From positions 17,333,175 through 17,397,174 of the forward strand of contig JBANSL010000018.1 in NCBI GenBank assembly GCA_037127255.1: a DNA stretch of 64,000 bases, written 5' to 3'. The position numbers were made by a program, and so were the translations under genes. The stretch is from Persicaria tinctoria (lineage: Eukaryota; Streptophyta; Magnoliopsida; Caryophyllales; Polygonaceae). The notes below the pieces were generated by a model. The model saw nothing but the letters and a program-made list of their open reading frames with translations, had not been told where the DNA came from and searched no databases. Positions 23,828 to 33,950 of the stretch are shown piece by piece (the stretch's first letter is position 1; each line of letters opens with the position of its first letter).

Positions 23828-24979
23828 TCAATCGAGGTCGGGAACGTGATTGATCGTAACATCATGGATGCTTTTCCTCTTCTTCTTCGTAGTCCCGTCG
23901 GTCGTCGATCCGTTCGATTTGCATCGATGGGAGTACTTCTGAGCATGACTCGCAATTTGGATATGCGTTTTTGTTTTCACAACTTCTTCCGCTATGATTT
24001 TCCAATTGCGCCCGTACCGTTTGATTCCCATCACAAAGAGCCTACAAATCCATCACAACATTATTTAATTTGCATAAATTATTCAAATTGATAATATATA
24101 TAAAATTTCTCAGATTAATTGACATCAAGCCCTAATTCTAACTTAACTAACAATAGCTAGAGTTTTAAATCGAAATTAACATATCAAACCCTAATTAACA
24201 TCAAACCCTAAATATTCTAACTAACAATAGCTAGCTAGGGTTTTAAACCGAAATTAAAGTACATTAAACCCTAATTAACATCAAACCCTAATTCTAACTA
24301 ACAATTAATTAACATCCTAAGATTATAATTCCTCAAATTATTCGTATTAAAAAATATACTAAAAAATAGGAAATTTGAAACACGGTACGTACCGGTGCTC
24401 TTCAGGTGACCAGCGCTGCCTCTTCGTCTTCTTTCCCTGTGCATCACTGTCTTCGAGCATTGCTATCGTCGGAGGCTGAGGAGACTTGCCGCCGGACAGG
24501 GCAACGTCGACATTGACGGGTTGTGACGATGATGTCGAAGGCTGAATGTTAGATATCTCGATCGCGTCAACGATGTTTCCGGTGGCCTCAACACATGGCT
24601 GATCCGACGTTGGGCTGAAGTTGAGGCAAGAATCGACCCATCGATTGATTTCGTCTTCGTCGGTGAAGTCATCGGAAGCTTTGAGAGGATCAGGCGGCTC
24701 CGGCGTGATGGAGTAGTTGGAGTTGACGTTTTCGCGCTAGTGTCTCATCGTCGACGACTTCGAGCCCTCTTCGACGAGGGCCACCAGCTTCGGAGGAAGG
24801 TCCGGAACATCAGGGAGGTCGACACGTGGCTCCGTAGGGCAATCGAAGAGGCAAGAGTCGAGCAACGGCCATTCTAGAATATCACCGGTGAAGCCATCGA
24901 AGTCGCCAATGCGGTGGTCATGTGGTGTCGGAGGATCGAACTCCGGCATCGCGGCAGAGTTGAATTTGTAATTCACCAT
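23828..24979 (-). pseudogene. MYB array copy 3, in-frame stop in exon 1
   Basis: Exon 1 runs 24979-24393 and exon 2 24041-23828; joined they keep phase and would give 266 codons. An in-frame TAG at 24739-24737 ends translation after about 80 residues, where copy 1 has a leucine codon. Downstream of it the frame stays open and the MYB domain is the best preserved of the array: QRWSPEEHR, then LFVMGIKRYGRNWKIIAEE, then IQIASHAQKYSHRCKS, which is almost the canonical SHAQKYF. The C-terminus ends HVPDLD. It is either a recent pseudogene or a sequence/assembly error at one base. Confidence 0.8.
24042..24392 (-). other. Intron of MYB copy 3 with repeated AAACCCTAATT words
   Basis: At least five AAACCCTAA or CCCTAATT words, usually followed by AACATC or TCTAACTAACAAT, plus two AGCTAGGGTTTTAAA-type words in inverted sense. 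This is the densest version in the array. Confidence 0.6.
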
Positions 24980-25099
24980 CGAGAGAAGATCGATCAATCG
25001 ATAGACCGCAATTGAGACGTGATGATTTGTAAAGTTTGATGGTTTATTAGTATATATGGTTGTTGGGATTAGGGCTAATTTTAATGTCTTGGGCAACAA

Positions 25100-26100
25100 A
25101 TAATATATTATATTATATATTTATGGAAATAATATGGAGATTTTGTTGCAAAACAAACAATATATAATATGTTTGGATTGAATTTGGGCTGATTACTTAC
25201 ACGCTTTAAATAGATAGATTATATACTAAAAAAATATTAACATTATTTATCAACTTCGGATAAAAATATCTTATATTATCAATTTAATTTTCCTGGGATA
25301 ATTTATCCTATATATCTTTTAGCTTCAATATTAGTCAAATAATTCCAAGATATATCTTTTAATTCCAAGATATATATCCTATATATCTTTTAGTTTCTAT
25401 ATATCTTTTAGTTTCAATATTAACATTATTTATCAACTTCGGATAAAAATATCTTATATTATCAATGTTAGCGTTTTATCATAAACGATAACATTTTATC
25501 TTATAATAACATCATTTATTATTATATTATATTATATATAATTCTTTATGTCAATTTATTCCAAAACGATATCGTACATGTATACTCCTGACCTCCTCCG
25601 AAAATTTTCTAGCTCCACCACTTGGGAGTAATTTCCATTGGCCAGCTTGTCTTTAATTTCATAGCATATGCGTTATGTGACATATATACAAAATAAATAG
25701 CAGATATTAAGGAGTTTTGTGCCAAATTTCATAGCATATTCGTTATGTGCCACTTGGAGATTTTGTAACGTTGTAGCCCTGCAAGCATTATATTGGAACC
25801 TTTGCAGGTAGACGTTGTTTCAATTCCATGGTGAATATTAATCTTCATTGATCTCCATGTGTTAACGTACTCATTCATGTATTGTTTTCATTGCTTTACT
25901 GATTTTTCCAAATACAACAAATTATTTCTAGATTTTATTTGTTACTTTTCATCCGTAGTATTATTGACCCGATAAAAAAAATGATTTTATACTATTATAC
26001 AGAGTATTTATAATTATCTAACAAGGGTTAGTAACTTCCTTTATTGAGGTTATGTACCCATAATGTATCAATCAGCCAAATGTATAATTGTCGATGTAAT
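25100..26100. other. Upstream region of MYB copy 3 and adjoining spacer
   Basis: AT-rich. A local duplication repeats the ATTAACATTATTTATCAACT phrase at about 25226 and 25419. TATATCTTTTAG recurs four times at 25310-25410. The CATAGCATATNCGTTATGTG phrase occurs twice (25660 and 25729). No gene is seen. Confidence 0.45.
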
Positions 26101-26107
26101 GCTTGGT

Positions 26108-26528
26108 TGCTAGCTAGGGCTCCATCGTAGGGACAATGTGAAACTCCCTCTGTTTCAATATAATTGGGCTCAAATCCGTAGATGACTTATGAGAAGATGA
26201 GATTGGTTGCGAAAATCTTAGCAATTCGACAGTGCAGGCCGTCAATTGGGGAGAGGCTAGGCCATCGCTGTCGGTTTTCTCCGAAACTTCGCTCAATCTT
26301 GGCCATATCTGATCATATATAATACCACCGCATTCAACTCCTTCGCTCCCTCTCTCTTGAGCATTAGAAAGGCTTTGGTGGAACTGGCAAGGGATTGTGA
26401 GAGAGGAAGAGAAACGTGGGTGGGTAACTGACTTTCAATATTTGAATTGAGAGAATGTGTGGGAGAAAGGGCTGAAAATTTTGCTTCTTAATTTTGCTCA
26501 GTGGAGGACACAGGGTTCATTCTTTAAC
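26108..26528. repeat. Duplicated block A, left part (partner near 34650)
   Basis: The phrase GCTAGGGCTCCAT and the following 400 bases match 34647-35066, including AGAAAGGCTTTGGTGGAACT and the GGGTTCATTCTTTAAC end. Function is unknown; a short minus-strand frame across it is not recognisable. The partner copy lacks the solo LTR. Confidence 0.75.
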
Positions 26529-27441
26529 TGTAATGTCTATCTTAATCTAAACATTAGTTCTAGGAATATTGGATGGCCCTAGCTTAGGTTACTTGGTAGA
26601 TTAAGGCAAAATACTGTATATTATACTTTGGACATATCATATATTAGAAGTGTAGGTTTATATATCCTATGCTCATATATGTTACAACTCTCAAAGTATA
26701 GTATATATGTAAGTCATGTTGTATATGATATATGTTATATATGTATGTATGCTTACCGAGACTACGGGCTCGGCCCAACACTAAGGCCCACACCTAGCCC
26801 AGCTCCCTTGCTCACCTGACGTCTTGGCTTGTGAGGTCCGTTTGCTGGAACGTTGCGTTTCACTTAAGGGCTCACTCTATATAAGCTTAGAGCTAGGGTT
26901 TGGGAGCTCAATTTGGCGCTTCACCTCAGGTAACTCCAGAAAGAGAAAGAGAGAGAGAATAGAGAGGAGCTCTGCTAGGGTTTCGTATTCCCTTGCTCCA
27001 GCGACGATTCCGGTGGCCGATCTCGAGCGAATCTCCTTCGGAGACTCCAGATCTGGCTTCTAGGAAGAAGAAGAAGGTGTATGTCCACCGTTTTGGCGAA
27101 GATCTTCTTCTCTGGTTCACTCCGACGACGATCTGACTCCGATCTTCAAATCTAGGGTGTATTCTTCCTTTGTCTACTTCGTTCTCTCTTCTTTCCACTC
27201 GCATGTCTCTTGTTTTCTGTGTTTTGCTTGTATTTGTTGTAGTCTTGAGTTAGGGCAACCTGTTCTGTAAACCTACTTACCGATTAGTGGATTTGTGCTC
27301 TCAAGCCGTTCGACTGAGGCTCTGGCCGAACCACATAAAATCTTGTGTTTGATCTTTAAGTTGCGTTTCTGGTTTGTTCTAGTTCGATTACCCTGTTCTT
27401 GGTTCCCGGTCTGTGGAATCGAGAACGCGTATAGGATTACA
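26529..27441. mobile_element. Solo LTR, 913 bp
   Basis: Starts TGTAAT and ends ATTACA, the TG...CA inverted termini of LTR retrotransposons. Five bases on either side (TTAAC and GTAAC) match in four. A TATA-like CTCTATATAAGCTT lies near 26873, followed by a purine-rich leader. No internal gag-pol is present. The paralogous block near 35060 reads across the site without it, so the insertion is younger than the segmental duplication. Confidence 0.78.
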
Positions 27442-27990
27442 GTAACAAAGAATATTATGATGGGACTCGCTTTTTAATGAGCTAAAAACTCTATAGATCA
27501 ATGAGAAGAATGTGATACTCTCATTTTTTGGAAGAATGTGATACTCTATAGGTAAAATTTAAGAGTAGTCAATATAAACCGCTTTGCTAAATGTGACTCT
27601 GTACTGTTCATTGGGAAGAATGTTGGAGATCTAATTTGAGGTTATCATATTAGCTCGATGGATTTGAACGAGCCTAATAGCCTATTGATTTTACCTCGTT
27701 AGCCTACTCTTTCAAAATTGATAAGCATGATCAGTATATATGAGTCCATTTCCCACCCAAAGCAACCCAATCACAATGTAAATTATAGTCCTTGAACAAG
27801 GATTTGTATAATTTCACGTCTCCTTGACCTAAAGTTTCTAAGTTGATGGTTCAATCGATCGATCGAGTTGAGATCGAAGCGCAAACCAACCACTCGATGA
27901 CCATTCATCAGACCTCTTCATCAGTTATATTACCCCTCTTAATCACACCTCTTTGTCAGTTAAGTGGACGTTATGTACTTGGTATAACTC
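27442..27990. repeat. Duplicated block A, right part (partner 35105-35525)
   Basis: Shares GACTCGCTTTTTAATGAGCT, the GGAGATCTAATTTGAGG stretch and CACACCTCTTTGTCAGTTAAG with the partner. This copy has about 90 extra bases (27490-27600), made partly of a repeated GAATGTGATACTCT word. Confidence 0.72.
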
Positions 27991-28300
27991 CTTGAAATAG
28001 TATTTTTTTTTAAAAAAAAATTATTATGTACTTGGTATAAAACAAATCCGAATATATTTTTTGGTCCCCTCGATCAGATATCTTAGGTTCCGCCACTGTG
28101 TATAATGTATAGACTATAAAGTATGGTAGAAGAGTTAAATATGGGTGATATGTCTCCATTCGGACATAACAGTTTTGGGCTTATGAAGCCCAACTCTCGG
28201 AAGCCTAGTTCCCTTTGTCTTCAACTTGTGAGACTGTCTTAAAGCTAAACACTTCGTTTTAGCTAATGAGACTCGTCTATATGATCTCTATATGTTAACG
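27991..28300. other. Short spacer before the copy 4 segment
   Basis: Contains a poly-A/T tract near 28005 and a repeated TTATGTACTTGGTATAA phrase (27973 and 28023). No gene seen. Confidence 0.4.
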
Positions 28301-28623
28301 TACGAGGTATCCCACTTTTCTTTCACTAAAATAAACTATTTAATATGTCCGCTTTTCAATTCAATTCGGACATAGTAATTCATATACAACCAAATTAAAT
28401 CACAATTAATTAATTTACACACGTACACCATGAATATACATACCTTGATATAGTAATTTTTTAAACACTTTCGAAACAAAATAAGTATTTAATCAAATAT
28501 TTCACATACTATGTTCTGCAAAACTGAAATCAGATCGAAAACACATATAGTTCGTGTATAATCAAATACATAGTACGGTAGCTACTAATACTGTGTAGTG
28601 TAAGGACTAATTTACATTTTTAA

Positions 28624-29734
28624 TTAATTTGGTGAATATATAAATTTGTTGTGAAAGACGCAGAGAGTGGTAATGTCGTGATGGATGTTTTTCCTCTGCT
28701 TTGTAGTCCCGCCGGTGTTGGATTTGCAACGAAGAGACAGAGAGTGGTTCTGAGGATGACGATGACGACTCCCAATTTGGATATGCGTTTTTGTTTTCAC
28801 AACTTCTTCTTCCGCTATGCTTTTCCTATTCCCTTTTCCGTACCGTTTCATTCCCATCAAGCACAGCCTACAAATTCATCATAAAATTAATTATTCCTAT
28901 TAAAAATATAAAATTCCTCATATTATAATTAACATCAAACCCTAATTATAACTAACAATATATAGCTAGGGTTTCAAATCGAAATTAACATCAAACCCTA
29001 ATTCTAACTAATTAACAATAGCAAGCCAGGGTTTTAAATTGAAATTAACATTAAACCCTAATTAACATCAAACCTTAATATTAACTAACAATTAATTAAT
29101 TAATTAACATCATCAGATTATAATTCCTCAAATTATTCATATTAAAAATATACTAAAAACCGAAATTCGAAACACGTTATACGTACCTCTTGTTCTTCTT
29201 TCCCTGTGCATCACTGTCGAGCATCAGCTGCATCGCTATCGGAGGCGGAGGAGACTTGCTGGACAATGCAACGTCATTGACGGTTTGTGACAATGATGTC
29301 GAAGGCTGTTTGCTACATATCTCCATAGCATCGACGATGCTTCCGGTGGCCTCAACACATGGCTGATCCGACGTTTGGCTGAAGTTGAGGCAAGAATCGA
29401 CCCATCGATTGGTATCGTCTTCGTCAGTGAAGTCGAGAGCTTTGAGATCAAGATCAAGATGCTGATCGGGCGTCATGGAGTAGTTGGAGTTGACGTTTTC
29501 GCCAATCATCAACGACTTCAAGGCCTCTTCGACACGGGCCCGCTCCAGAGGAGGCAGGTCTGTGTCCAAATCAGGAGTAGGGCTATCGAAGAGGCAAGAG
29601 TCAACACCCGGCCATTCTAGAATATCGCCGGTGAGACCATCGAAGTGGCCAATGCGGTGGTCATGTGGCGTCAGAGGATCGAACTCCGGCATCGCGGCAG
29701 AGTCGAAGTTGAAGAGATGATTGTAATTCAACAT
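28624..29734 (-). CDS. MYB array copy 4, diverged MYB-like protein, 263 aa
   Basis: Two exons, 29734-29187 and 28867-28624, with the same lengths as copy 2 (548 and 244 bases). It starts MLNYN and shares the in-frame loss of RWSPEEH with copy 2, so that loss predates the split of the two segments. The second conserved tryptophan is also changed (GKGNRKSIAEEE) and the SHAQKYF motif is replaced by GSRHRHPQNHS. A MYB fold that binds DNA is unlikely. The stop is the ancestral one, ending FIYSPN, unlike the MITE-derived end of copy 2. The open frame argues against long-standing neutrality, but the copies may simply be young. Confidence 0.72.
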
Positions 29735-30212
29735 CGAGAGAGAAGATCGATCAATCGATATACCGCAATTGAGATGTGATGATTTGTAATAGGAAATTTG
29801 ATGCTTTATTTGTTTATATAGTTGTTGGGATTAGGGCTAATTTTAATTGCTTGGGCAACAAATAATATAATAGATAAAATATTATATTATATATTTATGG
29901 AAATAATAAGGAGATTTTGTTGCAAAACAAACCATATATAAAATATTTGGATTGAATTACGCTTATTACTTACACGCTTAAAATAGATAGATTATTTTAA
30001 TATTAATTATCAACTTCGTCCATATATATTAATATTATTATCAATTTAATTTCCTTGGGATATACGTATAATTTATCCTATATATATCTTAATTTTAGTT
30101 TTGCTAACAAAAGTGCGCCATTTGACCCATTTTTATCCGTTTAACCTTCAAATTAATATTTGTGAAGTATGAAATTTAATGGGAGATTTAATCACATTTA
30201 ATTTAGTATATA

Positions 30213-30452
30213 CTCTCCTATAAATAAGTGACTTTTTTAAGCCAGGTACGTTTTGTTAGGATGGAAATATTATATAAATTAATTAAATATTTTGTTAGTT
30301 AATTTTTTAAACTAATATTACATTTATTATTATTGGTAAAAAATATGATATTATTTTTAAAAATTATTAAAAATATTTTATATAGTTTTTAAAATTTTAA
30401 AAACCGCGCGTGATCTGAAAAAGTCACTTATTTACCAACAGAAAAAAGAGGC
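30213..30452. mobile_element. Older MITE without nested insertion (copy 4 segment)
   Basis: Same outer element as 20107-20585, with ends around AAATAAGTGACTTTTTTAAG and AAAAAGTCACTTATTT. The site where the copy 2 version holds an inner MITE reads straight through as GGTAAAAAATATGATATT. Confidence 0.72.
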
Positions 30453-30540
30453 TGTAATTTTCATTGGCTAGCTTGTCTTTAATTTCATATATGGCTAATG
30501 ATTATAAATCTCATTCTATATATATCAAGCCTGTTAATTA

Positions 30541-31160
30541 GTTGTTTTTTCTTTTTTCATTGATCAGTGTACAGCGTAAATCAATCATGCATACCTTTTT
30601 AAATATTTTCATATGACCTATTAATTTGAAGTTTTTCTTATAGGTAATATATGTAATTTTGAATTATAATAAAAAGACCTAAAAAAAAAGGACTTGAAAT
30701 TTGGGTAAAAATAAGTCTAGTATATAAATCCATTGTTTTAGGATATAACATCACCCGCGATTTTTGTGCATAGGCTCCTACTCCTAAGCACATCTGCGCA
30801 TGTGGGGTAGTTTTCAATAATTTTTAATTAAATAATAATAACACAAATTTAAACATTATATACAAAATAACTAAATCAATTTACCAAAATTTGAATTAGG
30901 GTTAGTATTGATTCAACACCAAACTAATTTCAATCACAACTACTACTTTCAATTCCTACCCATCTTCTCATCACCATATTTCAAGCACTACTATCATACA
31001 TATACAAATGTAAATAGTTTGACAAAATAGACACACAAACAAACTCAGACATACCTAGCTTGTTTAGGAAGAGCGATCAAATGAACTAGAAATTGGAGAA
31101 ATTAGAGGTTTAAGAAAGTGGTGATAGTATGAAATATAGGAGGTACGTGGGTTACTGTGG
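30541..31160. other. AT-rich spacer between copies 4 and 5
   Basis: No supported gene. The phrase GCACATCTGCGCATGTGGGG at about 30787 also occurs near 20717, so this spacer shares sequence with the right flank of the copy 2 segment. The end passes into CACTA-like sequence. Confidence 0.4.
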
Positions 31161-31631
31161 GAAAAATGGGAGGTTTGAAATGGGAAAAGTTCAATTGTGG
31201 CACGCAAACAGTAAATTCGGCAGTTGACAAAAAGTTTTTTCAGGCGACGTACTTAGCCTATATTGGTCGCCTAAAAGAGAAGTAAATAAATGCCCTAAAC
31301 CTACATATCAAAGCAATAAATATGGCAGTAAGCGACGAACTTTGGTTCATTTCCGTCACCGGAGGTCATTTCTGACATTGACAATTAGGCCTCCTTGGTT
31401 AGGGCGACGACTTGTACTATAAGTCCGTCACTTGATGTCAGTCAACATTTTGACTAAATATTAAGTGACGAACATAGACAAATGTTGGTCGCCTCCAACT
31501 ATACCATATGGATGAGTTGCACCCCTCTGGCATTAGGGCGACGAGATTTTTCATGTTTGTCGCCTGAAGAATTTTGAAGTGACGAGAATTAATTAGTTTG
31601 TTCGTCGCCCGAACAACAATCTGATGTAGTG
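31160..31631. mobile_element. CACTA-like transposon end
   Basis: The right edge reads ATCTGATGTAGTG, whose complement CACTACATCAGAT is the type of terminus used by CACTA (En/Spm) elements. The 450 bases before it are dense in GGCGACGA, GTCGCC and AGTGACGA words in both orientations, as in CACTA subterminal regions. The left terminus was not found and no transposase is visible, so this is a fragment or a short non-autonomous copy. Confidence 0.45.
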
Positions 31632-31934
31632 CCCCTTCTCTAAACTTACAAAAAAAAGTGTTGATCATACAAATTTTCCATATAAAATTTGATTCCTAAT
31701 TTTCTTTCTATTCTTTTCTACTCAAACAAACAAGGCCTTAGTTATTTGATCAAATATTTCATTATTTGCAAAACTGATTTCAGAAAACACATAGTATAAT
31801 CGATCAACTATACAGTACTTAGCTAGTTAGCAGTGTAATTAAGGACTTGGTTACAGTTTTACTTAATTAATTTACAGAATTCCTTGTGAAATTGAACATA
31901 TCTTTACTAGCTAGCTTGAGATAGATGGAGGAGG

Positions 31935-32819
31935 TCAATCGAGGTCGGGAACGTGATTGATCGTAACATCATGGATGCTTTTCCTCTTCTTCTTCGCAGT
32001 CCCGTCGGTCATCGATCCGTTGGATTTGCATCGAAGGAAGTGCTTCAGAGCATGACTCGCAATTTGGATATCCGTTTTTGTTTTCACAACTTCTTCCGCC
32101 ATGATTTTCCAGTTGCCTTCTCCGTACCGTTTGATTCCCATCAAAAAGAGCCTACAAATTCGATCATCACAAAATTAATTAATTGGCATAACTTATTCAA
32201 ATTGAAAATATAAAATTTCTCAGATTATAATTGACATCAAGCCCTAATTCTAACTAACAATAGATAGCTAGGGTTTCAAATCGAAATTAACATCAAACCC
32301 TAATTCTAGCTAACAATTAATTAACATCCTCAGATTATATATAATTCCTCGATCAATATAAAACAAAAACGAAATTCGAAACACGTAACGTACGTACCGG
32401 TGCTCTTCGGGTGACCAGCGCTGCCTCTTGGTCTTCTTTCCCTGTGCATCACTGTCGAGCATTGCTATTGGAGGCTGATGAGGAGACTTGCCGCACAAGG
32501 CAACGTCATTGACGGGTTGTGTCGACGATGATGTCGAAGGCTGCATGCTAGATATCTCCATAGCGTCAACACATGGCTGATCCGACGTGGGGCTGAAGTT
32601 GAGGCAAGAATCGAACCATCGATTGATATCGTCGACGGTGTCGGTGAAGTCATCGGCAGCTTTGAGAGGATCAGGCGGCTCGGGCTTCATGGAGTAGTTG
32701 GAGTTGACGTTTTCGCCAAAGTCTTCAATCGTCAACGACTTCATGCCCTCTTCGACATCAGGGAGGTCCGGAGGATCGAACTCCGGCATCGCGGCAGAGT
32801 TGAATTTGTAATTCGCCAT
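31935..32819 (-). CDS. MYB array copy 5, SHAQKYF-class MYB protein, 212 aa
   Basis: Likely nuclear transcription factor with one MYB repeat, of the broad MYB1R/DIVARICATA-like SHAQKYF class. Two exons, 32819-32398 and 32151-31935, join with correct phase at CG|gtacgt and tag|GCTC. The repeat reads QRWSPEEHRLFLMGIKRYG, then EGNWKIMAEEVVKTKT, then DIQIASHALKHFLRCKS: both tryptophans are kept and SHAQKYF appears as SHALKHF. N-terminal of it lies an acidic Ser/Pro-rich region, shorter than in copies 1 to 4 by an internal deletion. The C-terminal tail has KKKRK, a likely nuclear signal, and ends HVPDLD. This is the only copy in the window with an open frame and an essentially complete MYB repeat. 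Target genes are unknown. Confidence 0.82.
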
Positions 32820-33403
32820 CGAGAGAAGATCGATCAATCGATAGACCGCAATTGAGATGTGATGATTTGTAATACCAAGTTTGATGGTTTAATTTGTTTA
32901 TATAGTTGTTGGGATTAGGGCTAATTTTAATTGCTTGGGCAACAAATAATATATAATATTATATTATATATTTATGGAAATAATATGGAGAATTTGTTGC
33001 CAAACAAACAATACATAATATGTTTGGATTGAATTAGGGCTAATTACTTATACGCTTTAAATAGATAGATTACATTAATATTAATTATCAACTTCGGATA
33101 AAAATATCTTAATATTATCAATTTAATTTTCCTGGGATAATTTATCCTATATATATCTTTTAGTTTCAATATTAGTCAAATAATTCCGAGCTACTGCAGT
33201 ATATCTTTTAGTTTTGTTAACAAAAGTGCACCGTACGTACGTTTGACCCATTTTCATCCGTTTGACCTTCAAATATTTATGAAGGATTTATTCATATTTA
33301 ATTTAGTATATACGTGAGTCCTACATGTTTTTTTAGACGATAATATTACATAAAATATTATTTTTTTAATTTATTTTTTAAAACAACATTATATTTATTA
33401 CTA

Positions 33404-33603
33404 CTCCCTCCATTCGGAAAAACATGTCAAATATCATTTACTATATATTTATATGCATGCTTTTTTATAATGATAAAAACTATATAAAATATCCATTTTT
33501 TATAAAAATTTTTAACAATTTGATACTTATATACTCCGTAATTTTTATCATCCTAAAAAGTGTATGTGAATAATAAACGACATGTTTTGTCGAACGGAGT
33601 GAG
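33404..33603. mobile_element. Stowaway-like MITE, nested (first)
   Basis: Ends CTCCCTCCATTCGGAAAAAC and a complement ending CGAACGGAGTGAG, TA on both sides. Internal ACATGTC pairs with GACATGT. Confidence 0.75.
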
Positions 33604-33639
33604 TAATAAGTATGATATTATTTTTTTTAAAATAATATT

Positions 33640-33874
33640 TTCTCCGTTAATTAAAACTTGACGTTTTACTATTCACGTGCGCTTTTTTAGTTATTAAACA
33701 CTATATAAAATATTAACTTTTTTACTAAATTTTTTAAATAATTTCATATTTATTACAAATAAGTATGAATTTGTAAAAACAAATGTAAAAAAATGTTAAT
33801 ATTTTATATAGTTTTTATCATTATAAAAAGGTGTGTATGAATAGTAAATGATAAGTTTTAATTAACAAAGGGAG
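33640..33874. mobile_element. Stowaway-like MITE, nested (second)
   Basis: Left end TCTCCGTTAATTAAAACTTG and right end AAGTTTTAATTAACAAAGGGAG fold back on each other (about 18 of the terminal 20 pair). Interior GTGCGCTTTTTTAG pairs with the TAAAAAGGTGTG arm. Confidence 0.68.
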
Positions 33875-33950
33875 TAGTTTTAGTCGTTTAAAAAAACATG
33901 CGTAATTTGAAAAAATCACTTTTTTACAAATGGAAAACGGATGGAGTAAA

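Larger units (their letters stand above)
23640..25680. repeat. Duplicated segment carrying MYB copy 3
   Basis: Left edge TATTTGATCAAATATTTCACTA matches the copy 5 segment near 31743 (first 20 bases compared). It covers the gene, the conserved upstream block, and ends at the shared GGCCAGCTTGTCTTTAATTTC. Copies 3 and 5 resemble each other more than 2 and 4. Confidence 0.72.
28300..30540. repeat. Duplicated segment carrying MYB copy 4
   Basis: Collinear with the copy 2 segment from AGGTATCCCAC to the GGCTAGCTTGTCTTTAATTTC phrase. It lacks the 3' MITE, the 75-bp duplication and the nested MITE of the copy 2 segment, and therefore serves as its empty-site reference. Confidence 0.77.
33311..33946. 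mobile_element. Older MITE with two nested MITEs (copy 5 segment)
   Basis: Remnant outer arms resemble those at 20107-20585 and 30213-30452 (CATTATATTTATTA on the left, AATTTGAAAAAATCAC on the right). Two other MITEs interrupt it at 33404-33603 and 33640-33874. Boundaries are approximate. Confidence 0.6.
31740..33950. repeat. Duplicated segment carrying MYB copy 5
   Basis: Collinear with the copy 3 segment in its left half and with the other copies upstream of the gene. Its upstream part holds the old MITE of the array with two further MITEs nested inside. Confidence 0.72.

Noticed and set aside
26824..27204. Short open frames on both strands
   Set aside because: They fall inside the solo LTR and match no known protein; likely leader or U5 sequence.
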